49,420 nucleotides of DNA from an uncultured Bdellovibrionales bacterium (GTDB lineage: Bacteria; Bdellovibrionota; Bdellovibrionia; Bdellovibrionales; Bdellovibrionaceae): contig CAIYID010000002.1 of assembly GCA_903926205.1 (NCBI GenBank), positions 1-49,420 of the forward strand, in the 5' to 3' direction. A model generated the notes under the pieces. The model saw only the letters and a program-made list of their open reading frames with translations, searched no databases and was not told the origin of the DNA. The position numbers and the translations under genes are program-made. Below are positions 8,337 to 15,383 of the stretch, one piece after another (positions within the stretch are counted from its first letter, which is position 1; each line of letters starts with the position of its first letter).

Positions 8337-9680
8337 ATGCATCCAAACAGAAGTTTAAAACCGCTACTGCCAGCAGTGATTTTTATTGCCTTAGCGATTG
8401 CATTAAGCATGACTGCGTGTCAGCAGCCAGGTGGTGATGGTGCTCATCTTTCTTCGGCGAATAAAACGGGGAAACCGAATGCTCCAAGCCCTCAGACTCC
8501 ACAGAATCCATCGAATCCGCAGGAACGAACGGCGACACCACCGGCTTCATTGAATATTGAGAAATTGGTCCCGAGCGGTAATGAAAAACTGATTTCAACT
8601 CCCAAAGACCTCCATCAGCCAATAATTTCAGCCATACAGCAAGCCCAGAAAAGTCTAGATATTGTCAATTTTCATTTGTCCGATCCAGATGTGGTGACGG
8701 CGCTGAAAGAGGCCGCAGGACGTGGCGTGACTGTACGACTTCTACTTGATCAAAGCATCTTGAGCAAAAGCACAACTGGAACAGCGATTTTTGATGAGCT
8801 AAAAAAGAGTGGTGTTTTGGCGAAAAAAAGTACTTCTCAATTTTCAATCACACACCAAAAAAGTTTGGTGATTGATAGAGAGTTGGAAGAAAAACGAACA
8901 GCCTTTATTACAACCATGAATTTAATAACAGTTCCAGGGATTACCCGCGATTATGGTTTAATCACACAAGATAAAGAAATCATCAATGAAATGACAATCG
9001 TCTTTGAGGTAGACTGGACTAATGCCGACAAAAATACAAAGGAGACTCCTATTCTTGCGGAGGAGCGTCTGCTTTGGAGCCCAGTGAACTCGAAGCCAAA
9101 AATTCTTGGCTTGATCAATTTGGCTCAAAAAAATATTGATATTGAAGTTGAAAATTTTGGTGATGATGAAGTCATTGCCGCACTAGGCGCAAGAATCAGT
9201 CAAGTCCCAGGCCTAAAAATTCGCACCATCACTCCTGGGTGTAGTGCCGGAGGAGACCCTCTATATAGTCGCCCCTTTTTGGAACGATTGAAAAAATTGG
9301 GCGTAGAAAATCGAGTGATGGCGGCAGAGCCAGACGAAAATCATCCCTTTATGCATGCAAAAATGATGGTCGTCGATAATCAGATTTTCTATTTAGGCTC
9401 TGAAAATCTCTCGTTTAATTCCCTGACTAAGGCCCGCGAACTGGGGATTTTGACTAATAATGCAGAGCTGGCGCAGCAATTAGAAAGTAACTTCTCTCTA
9501 GATTGGACCAGTGCCTTCGCTCCTGAAAGTGTCACCAAAGCAATGTGTGCAGCGGCAACGGGCCCTTATTCCGGTAAACCTCAAAAACCAATATCTCCGG
9601 CGCCAAAGACTCCTACTGCCGGAGCCAACACGCCTGCTGCTGATAACAGCGCAGCAGCGGCAGAAATCAGCGAGCTATAG
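8337..9680 (+). CDS. Phospholipase D-family lipoprotein
   Basis: 447 residues. GAGGAGG sits six or so bases before the ATG at 8337, so this start is preferred over a GTG at 8289. The signal peptide ends in the lipobox 'LSMTAC' (acylated Cys28). A Pro/Thr-rich linker follows, then two PLD repeats with HKD motifs 'HQKSLVID' and 'HAKMMVVD', and 'LGSENLSFNS' after the second. The C-terminus is an Ala/Pro-rich low-complexity tail. It is likely anchored in the envelope, facing the periplasm or outside. The family cleaves phosphodiester bonds in phospholipids or nucleic acids, or acts as a cardiolipin synthase. In a predatory-type cell an attack on prey lipids or nucleic acid is conceivable (inference). 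Confidence 0.88.
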   Translation: MHPNRSLKPLLPAVIFIALAIALSMTACQQPGGDGAHLSSANKTGKPNAPSPQTPQNPSNPQERTATPPASLNIEKLVPSGNEKLISTPKDLHQPIISAIQQAQKSLDIVNFHLSDPDVVTALKEAAGRGVTVRLLLDQSILSKSTTGTAIFDELKKSGVLAKKSTSQFSITHQKSLVIDRELEEKRTAFITTMNLITVPGITRDYGLITQDKEIINEMTIVFEVDWTNADKNTKETPILAEERLLWSPVNSKPKILGLINLAQKNIDIEVENFGDDEVIAALGARISQVPGLKIRTITPGCSAGGDPLYSRPFLERLKKLGVENRVMAAEPDENHPFMHAKMMVVDNQIFYLGSENLSFNSLTKARELGILTNNAELAQQLESNFSLDWTSAFAPESVTKAMCAAATGPYSGKPQKPISPAPKTPTAGANTPAADNSAAAAEISEL

Positions 9681-9689
9681 GCGCGTCTT

Positions 9690-9725
9690 TTGTGCAAAAA
9701 AACCTGCTCTTTTCAGAGCAGGTTT
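9690..9725 (-). terminator. Rho-independent terminator of the DEAD-box helicase gene
   Basis: A perfect 11-bp stem (AAACCTGCTCT at 9700-9710 with AGAGCAGGTTT at 9715-9725) encloses a TTTC loop. Read on the minus strand the stem is followed by a run of seven T, so it terminates the helicase transcript ending at 9754. The stem may also act on the plus-strand phospholipase gene, but without a good T tract. Confidence 0.85.
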
Positions 9726-9753
9726 CGTCGAAAATACTTTTTAAAGAGAAAAA

Positions 9754-11634
9754 TTAATCTTCTGATTTACGAAAAGTTTTTCGAGGACTTTTGCCCTTGA
9801 ATGGGCCTGTGGAGGTGGTCTTTTTCTTAAAGCTAGATTTTTTGGCTCCCCAGCTTCCACCCTCATCGTCAGTTTTTCGTTTTGAGAAAAAGCCCTCAGA
9901 TTTAGGCTTTGCACGATATTCTTCTCTCGCAGGTTTTTCTCTGCGTGGAGCGTGAGAAGCTTCGCCTCTGGTTGAATGAGAAGCTTCGCCTCTGGTTGAA
10001 TGGGAGGGTGAATAAGTTTTTTCTCTGCGAGGAGCAGGGGAATCTTCTCTTCGAGCAAAGCTTTTCTTCTCGGCAAAATCTCCTGCTGGCTTTGGTCGCG
10101 GAGTGTATTCTCTTCGTGGCTGAGTTGGAGTTTCGCTTTGGCTCTCCGAGCGATCTCGACGGAACGCGGGACGTTCGCTGCGATATTCGGTTCGTTCGCC
10201 TCCGCCACCAAATTCAGCGCGTTCACCACGAGGTTTGTAGCCTCCGCGATCTTGACGGAATTCTTGTCGATCGGGACGACGATCTCGACGGAAGTCAGAA
10301 CCACCGCTGCGTTCGCGGCGTCCTTCAGAAAACTCACGAGGGCCTCGAGTGTTTGGTTGGTTGTCTTTAGAAATATATTTTCGTTCAATCAAACGCCAGA
10401 GACCCCGATCTTCCCCAGAAACCAGAGAAACCGCGATTCCGGTGCGACCTGCGCGACCAGTTCGACCAATTCGGTGAACATAGTCTTCCAAAACTTGAGG
10501 AAGATCGTAATTAATAACAAGAGCTACGTGATCGATGTCTAGGCCTCGAGCGGCAACATCTGTGGCCACCAACACTCGAACTTGCTCACTTCGAAAAGCT
10601 TCAAGAGCGCGTTTGCGTTGACCTTGATTTAATCCTCCGTGGATAGGAGCTGTTACAACACCGAAGTCTTCAAGGGCTTTTGCAACTCTTTCAGTCTTGA
10701 TTTGTGTTTTAACAAAAATCAAAGCAGTTCCCGTATTTTCTTTCAAGAGTTCAAGAACGGCCTCGTTCTTTTTCGAGGTTTCAAGTTGAATGACTTTTTG
10801 AGTGATGTTTTCGTGAGCACGATCAGTTTCTCCCACTTTTAAGTGAGCAGGATTGACTAGGTACTTCACTGACAATGATTTTACGCCAGCAGATAAAGTG
10901 GCAGTGAACATCATTGTTTGTCGTTCTTTCGGAAGATACTGAAGAATCTCGAGTAACTGTGGTTTAAATCCCACATCGAGCATGCGATCAGCTTCATCAA
11001 GAACCAAGCTTTGAACGGCAGAAAGATTAACGGTTTGCTGCCCCAAGTGATCGATCAAACGACCTGGAGTCGCCACAATGATACGATGAGGTTCATCAAG
11101 ACTGCGAAATTGATTGTGGTAGGAAACTCCACCAATCAAAATCACTGGTAGGCCTAAATTAATCTTTTTTGAAAGAGGCTTAATCACTTCTTCGATTTGC
11201 AAAGCCAATTCACGAGTAGGTGCTAAAATCAAAGCCTTAGAATCAGGTTTTTGCAAAAGCTGATTCAAGAGTGGGATTACGAAGGCCAAAGTTTTTCCCG
11301 TTCCGGTTTGAGCACAGCCAAGAATATCTCGGCCTAAAAGGCCCAACGGAATGGCTTCACTTTGAATCGGAGTCGGGTTTTCAAAAGTTTCGCTTTTTAA
11401 GGCACCTAAGAGTAAGGACTCCATTGGTAACTTAGAAAAACCGGTTTCTGCCGTGACGGACTCTTGGGCTAATTGCATCAAATTATCAATTTGGCCTTGA
11501 GTGGGTGGACGATAGGGTTGATGCCCCCGGAAAGGTCCTCGGCCACGAGGTCTGAAATTCGAACCTCTTCCTGCTCGATCACTGTTGCGTTCGTTTGAAA
11601 AAGAAGACCTATTTGAATTGAAACCTTGGCGCAT
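9754..11634 (-). CDS. DEAD-box ATP-dependent RNA helicase (RhlE-like)
   Basis: 626 residues from the ATG at 11634, which has AGGA seven bases upstream. An in-frame ATG at 11700 lacks one. In order: an Arg/Gly-rich N-terminus, the Q motif region ('FENPTPIQSEAI'), Walker A 'AQTGTGKT', 'PTRELA', 'DEAD', motif III 'TAT', and in domain 2 'ARGLDID' and 'HRIGRTGRAG'. The last 200 or so residues are a long basic Arg/Gly/Ser-rich disordered tail typical of RNA-chaperone helicases used in ribosome assembly, mRNA decay and cold adaptation. The tail carries a perfect 24-base duplication (residues 'HSTRGEAS' twice). It ends in a strong terminator. Confidence 0.92.
   Translation of the reverse strand: MRQGFNSNRSSFSNERNSDRAGRGSNFRPRGRGPFRGHQPYRPPTQGQIDNLMQLAQESVTAETGFSKLPMESLLLGALKSETFENPTPIQSEAIPLGLLGRDILGCAQTGTGKTLAFVIPLLNQLLQKPDSKALILAPTRELALQIEEVIKPLSKKINLGLPVILIGGVSYHNQFRSLDEPHRIIVATPGRLIDHLGQQTVNLSAVQSLVLDEADRMLDVGFKPQLLEILQYLPKERQTMMFTATLSAGVKSLSVKYLVNPAHLKVGETDRAHENITQKVIQLETSKKNEAVLELLKENTGTALIFVKTQIKTERVAKALEDFGVVTAPIHGGLNQGQRKRALEAFRSEQVRVLVATDVAARGLDIDHVALVINYDLPQVLEDYVHRIGRTGRAGRTGIAVSLVSGEDRGLWRLIERKYISKDNQPNTRGPREFSEGRRERSGGSDFRRDRRPDRQEFRQDRGGYKPRGERAEFGGGGERTEYRSERPAFRRDRSESQSETPTQPRREYTPRPKPAGDFAEKKSFARREDSPAPRREKTYSPSHSTRGEASHSTRGEASHAPRREKPAREEYRAKPKSEGFFSKRKTDDEGGSWGAKKSSFKKKTTSTGPFKGKSPRKTFRKSED
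9953..10000. repeat. Perfect 2 x 24-base in-frame tandem repeat in helicase tail
   Basis: Two identical 24-base units encode the octapeptide 'HSTRGEAS' twice in the disordered C-terminal tail of the helicase. A third, diverged copy ('HAPRREKP') follows on the coding strand. The identity suggests a recent slippage event. Confidence 0.85.
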
Positions 11635-11776
11635 TTGACGTCCTATTGTGAAGAGTTGCCGACTGTAGTCGCACTTATCGGTATTTCCCATCGAATTCAC
11701 GGCAAAGGTAAAGATTTCACAAATTTAATGTGGTGTGGCTCTAGTTTTGCCAACAAAGTCAAGAGTTGCGGGCTAA

Positions 11777-11792
11777 ACTGTCAATTGATAGT
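11777..11792. promoter_or_regulatory. Palindrome abutting the MFS transporter start
   Basis: A 16-base dyad, ACTGTCAATTGATAGT, with a perfect TCAATTGA core ends two bases before the ATG at 11795. It occupies the place where a ribosome site would be and is a plausible repressor operator. No regulator gene is adjacent. Confidence 0.4.
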
Positions 11793-11794
11793 CT

Positions 11795-13015
11795 ATGCCA
11801 ATGAAATATCAATTCAGCACCTATCAAAAAATTGTTCTCGCCATCCTTGCTTTTCTGCAGTTCACCGTTATTTCTAGTTTTATGATTTTTACCCCCCTAG
11901 GGACCCTGCTAGAGAAACAACTCAGCATCATGCCTGCGGAGTTTGCCAATCTAGTTTCAGTTTATGCTTTTTGTGCTGCAGGGTCTGGAATTTTAATGGC
12001 AGGATTTGCGGATCGATTTGATCGAAAAAAAATGCTTTTGTTTTTTTATCCAGGTTTTCTTATGGGAACTGCTTTGTGTGGCTTTGCGGATGGATATGAG
12101 TTTTTACTGAGCGCGAGAATACTCACAGGAGTCTTTGGCGGAGTCGTTGGTTCTATAGTTTATGCGATCATGATCGATCTTTTTCCAATGGAAGTTCGAG
12201 GTCGAGTGATGGGCTTTGTGCAAATGGCTATAGGTGCTAGCCAAGCTTTAGCAATTCCTGCTGGTATTTATATAGCCTATTATTGGGGATGGCGTTTCCC
12301 TTTTTTTATTATCGCTGGGCTTGGGTTAATTGTAGGCGTGATGCTTTGGTATTTTGTGAAGCCTATTGATGCTCACACGAGGTTGGCTGTGGAAAAAAAT
12401 CCTTTGCACCATCTTCTGAGGACCTTGTTTCAACGTCCACATCTGCAAGTTTTTTTAGCCGTTACTTTATTAAGTCTAAGTAGTTTTATTTTTGTCCCAT
12501 TTGGGAGGGAGTTTTTCACTCACAATTTAGGCATTGATGCTAAATTTTTACCAACCGTGTTTATTGTGAACGGAATTTTTTCTTTATTTATGAGTCCACT
12601 TATTGGTAGTGCCAGTGACTATTTTGGAAAGAATCGGGTTTTCTTTTTGGCGACTTTAGTCAGTGTCATTACAGTTCTCATCTACACAAATCTTGGAACG
12701 ACATCTTTGGTCACCGCACTTTTTATCAATATTTTGATGTTTGTAGCTGTTTCTTCTCGAATTATTCCATTCCAAGCTCTGATCTCCGAAATTCCCTCCC
12801 AATCGGCCCGCGGAGCTTTTATGTCGATTAGCTTTTCAATTCAACAGCTTTCTATGAGTTTTGTTTCAGTTTTGGCGGGTTATATCGTTACCACGAAAGC
12901 GGATGGTTCTCTTGAAAACTTCGAATATTTGGGCTATGTGGCTGTCGGAATGTTTTTAGTTGTCTTATTGTTGTTTTACCGAATTCATCGACGAACTCTT
13001 GAAAAAACGAAGTGA
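11795..13015 (+). CDS. Major facilitator superfamily transporter
   Basis: 406 residues with about 12 hydrophobic helices. The signature between helices 2 and 3 is 'GFADRFDRKKMLLF', the conserved MFS loop, and a related 'GSASDYFGKNRVFF' sits between helices 8 and 9. Members of this AraJ/EmrD-like group export drugs or sugars. Substrate unknown. It is divergent from the helicase gene and shares a 160-base intergenic region. No Shine-Dalgarno is visible; instead a palindrome abuts the start. A second ATG two codons on (11801) is an alternative start. Confidence 0.88.
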   Translation: MPMKYQFSTYQKIVLAILAFLQFTVISSFMIFTPLGTLLEKQLSIMPAEFANLVSVYAFCAAGSGILMAGFADRFDRKKMLLFFYPGFLMGTALCGFADGYEFLLSARILTGVFGGVVGSIVYAIMIDLFPMEVRGRVMGFVQMAIGASQALAIPAGIYIAYYWGWRFPFFIIAGLGLIVGVMLWYFVKPIDAHTRLAVEKNPLHHLLRTLFQRPHLQVFLAVTLLSLSSFIFVPFGREFFTHNLGIDAKFLPTVFIVNGIFSLFMSPLIGSASDYFGKNRVFFLATLVSVITVLIYTNLGTTSLVTALFINILMFVAVSSRIIPFQALISEIPSQSARGAFMSISFSIQQLSMSFVSVLAGYIVTTKADGSLENFEYLGYVAVGMFLVVLLLFYRIHRRTLEKTK

Positions 13016-13066
13016 TTGATTTTTTGGTTAGGTTCACTTTCTAGTGCAATCTGGGTGGAAGAAATC

Positions 13067-13714
13067 TTAAATTTTCATTTTTTTTATTTCGTCCGATTCA
13101 TAAATAAAAAAGCCGGGCTTTTCCTTAATTGCAGCGAGCAAAAGGGCCTCCGCCACTCGGGAACTTTCAATGGCTTGGAATTTTTCAAAGTTTCCTTTAA
13201 GTAAAACATTGAAAGGGGATAAAAGTTTCTGAGCCACAAATTCTGCGGGACGGAAGGAATCTCGTTTTCCAAGCAAAAGAGAGGGCCGAAAGATTTGAAC
13301 TTGTGGAATATCCAGAACGCGCAAGGATTCTTCCATTTCTCCTTTGATTCGATTGTAAAATATTGAGGATTTTGGATTGGCTCCGCCGGCAGAAATCACC
13401 AAAAATTTTTTGGCTTTATTCTTGGCTGCAATTTTTGCAAATCGTATGACATAGTCAAAATCTACTTTTCTAAAAGCTTCTTGGGAACCGGCCTCTTTGA
13501 TTGTTGAGCCCAGGCAGCAAATAAAAGTGTCCTGTATTAATTGATCCGAAAAGTCTTCAAGACGATCCCAGTCGATAACCAAGCTTTTTCCATTGCCGGG
13601 GAGTGAAATATTTTTCCGAGTCAAGGTGAGGAAAGATAACTCCGGATGTTGACCTAAGAGGCGAACGAGCTCTGAACCCACCAAACCTGTCGCGCCAGCA
13701 AGACAAATAGACAT
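13067..13714 (-). CDS. NAD(P)-binding atypical SDR, HTATIP2/TIP30-like
   Basis: 215 residues. The N-terminal Rossmann loop is 'GATGLVGSELV' (GxxGxxG) and the SDR pair is in 'YNRIKGE' (Tyr-x3-Lys). 'VISAGGANPKS' before it matches the conserved Ser region of the TIP30-like group. A good ribosome site (GGAGG) precedes the ATG. These proteins bind NADP(H). In bacteria they are often annotated as oxidoreductase or NAD-dependent epimerase, with unknown substrates. It is divergent from the beta-CASP nuclease gene. Confidence 0.85.
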   Translation of the reverse strand: MSICLAGATGLVGSELVRLLGQHPELSFLTLTRKNISLPGNGKSLVIDWDRLEDFSDQLIQDTFICCLGSTIKEAGSQEAFRKVDFDYVIRFAKIAAKNKAKKFLVISAGGANPKSSIFYNRIKGEMEESLRVLDIPQVQIFRPSLLLGKRDSFRPAEFVAQKLLSPFNVLLKGNFEKFQAIESSRVAEALLLAAIKEKPGFFIYESDEIKKMKI

Positions 13715-13950
13715 AACAAACCTCCATCAAGGCATTGTAACGGAGACTTTGAACTTCTGCGAATTGAAAATTATTGATAAAAAATTATTGATGCACAAGA
13801 TGTACAATAGTTACTTGGTGACTTGCTGTTATGCGGAGCGTTTGTTACGTAATGATTAAAGTTTAATGGTAGGCACCTTAATTAGAGATTCATTAAATAC
13901 ATAAATAGCTCAGATTGGATTAGACTTCTCTATGGCAGTGAGGAGGTCAG

Positions 13951-15369
13951 ATGGTAGAAATTAAATTCATAGGTGCGGCCCAAACAGTGACGGGCTCCAA
14001 ACATTTGCTTCAAACCTCGCGAGCCTCTGTTTTGATGGATTGCGGTTTATTTCAAGGCCATCGACAAGAGTCCTATGAAAAAAATAGGAATCTGAAAATT
14101 GAGACTGGTAACATGAGCTTGAAACTAGATGCGGTTGTTTTGTCTCACGCTCATATCGATCACTCAGGGGCGCTACCATGTCTTTACAAAATTGGTTTTC
14201 GTGGGCCGATTTACGCGACACCAGCGACACGGGATCTTTGCACTCCTATGCTGCTGGATACGGCAAACATCATGAGGAGTGATGCTGAACACATTCAAAA
14301 ATTGATTTCTCGAGGTGTTCAGCATCTTGAGCCTGTCGAGCCGCTTTATAATGAGCTAGAAGTCTTAGCAACCATGGCCATCTTCAAAGAAGTTCCCTAT
14401 CATAAGAAGCAGGAAATTGCTCCTGGCATCTCTTTGACTTTCTTTGATGCAGGTCATGTACTAGGTAGCGCTATTTCTGTTTTTGATATTGAAGATGAAG
14501 GACGAAAACTTCGATTAGCTTTCACCGGCGATTTGGGACGCCGACATTTGCCTATTCTGTGTGATCCCGAAATTCCAACAGAAATTTCATGTCTGCTCAC
14601 CGAAAGTACTTATGGAAATCATCTGCATGAGCCGATTGAATTATCAACAGAGATTTTTGCAGAAGTGATTAATCGGACGGTTCAGCGAGGCGGAAAAATA
14701 GTGATTCCCTCCTTTGCCTTGGAACGAGCACAAGAAGTTATTTTTGCGCTAAAAAAATTGCATGATCAAAAGCGAATTCCCTCACTTCCTGTCTATGTGG
14801 ATTCCCCACTCACGGTCAAGCTCACCGAAGTTTTTAAAAAGCATTCTGAATGTTATAATTCAGAGGCTTTTAAGCTTCTTGAAAGTGAACATTCGCCTTT
14901 TGAGTTTCCTCTGCTAAAATATATTTCGAGTGTCGAAGATTCAAAAATGATTTCGACGACTCAAGAATCGTGCATTATTATTTCAGCCAGTGGGATGTGT
15001 GAAGGTGGGCGAATTTTACACCACCTGATAGCCACTGTCGAAGATCCAAAAAACACGGTGATTATTGTGGGTTTTCAGGCGGAAAATACTCTGGGGAGAA
15101 GAATCGTTGAAAAACGCCCAGAAATAAAAATATTTGGAATTATGCACAAGCTACAGGCAGAGGTTTGTGTTCTTAACGGGTTCTCAGCTCATGCCGATCA
15201 AAATGGAATACTTTCCTTCGTGGAAGCTGTGAAAAAGCAAGGATCATTGGAAAAAATATTTTTGGTTCATGGTGAGCCCGCTCCCCAGCTGGCATTGAAA
15301 ACAAAGCTTCAGGAACAAGGTTTTTCTAGTGTGGAGATTCCGGCGACTGGGGATGTGATTAAGTTGTAA
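13951..15369 (+). CDS. MBL-fold beta-CASP RNA-specific ribonuclease
   Basis: 472 residues, the full length of the CPSF-like bacterial group. Zinc ligands are seen in 'SHAHIDHSG' (HxHxDH at residues 66-71), in 'DAGHVLGSA' and in 'TGDLGR'. The beta-CASP cap follows: 'ESTYGN', 'PSFALERAQ' and 'SGMCEGGR', then 'FSAHAD' and a final 'VHGEP'. It is likely a cytoplasmic endo- or exoribonuclease acting on single-stranded RNA, related to archaeal aCPSF and bacterial YSH1-like proteins rather than to RNase J, which is longer. GAGGAGG precedes the ATG. It runs convergently into the fibre gene with a gap of 14 bases. Confidence 0.9.
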   Translation: MVEIKFIGAAQTVTGSKHLLQTSRASVLMDCGLFQGHRQESYEKNRNLKIETGNMSLKLDAVVLSHAHIDHSGALPCLYKIGFRGPIYATPATRDLCTPMLLDTANIMRSDAEHIQKLISRGVQHLEPVEPLYNELEVLATMAIFKEVPYHKKQEIAPGISLTFFDAGHVLGSAISVFDIEDEGRKLRLAFTGDLGRRHLPILCDPEIPTEISCLLTESTYGNHLHEPIELSTEIFAEVINRTVQRGGKIVIPSFALERAQEVIFALKKLHDQKRIPSLPVYVDSPLTVKLTEVFKKHSECYNSEAFKLLESEHSPFEFPLLKYISSVEDSKMISTTQESCIIISASGMCEGGRILHHLIATVEDPKNTVIIVGFQAENTLGRRIVEKRPEIKIFGIMHKLQAEVCVLNGFSAHADQNGILSFVEAVKKQGSLEKIFLVHGEPAPQLALKTKLQEQGFSSVEIPATGDVIKL

Positions 15370-15383
15370 TTACACAGGAAGCT

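Noticed and set aside
9741-10388. Second minus-strand ORF inside the helicase tail and plus-strand ORFs opposite it
   Set aside because: Shadows of the Arg/Gly-rich helicase coding sequence, which has motifs in the correct frame.
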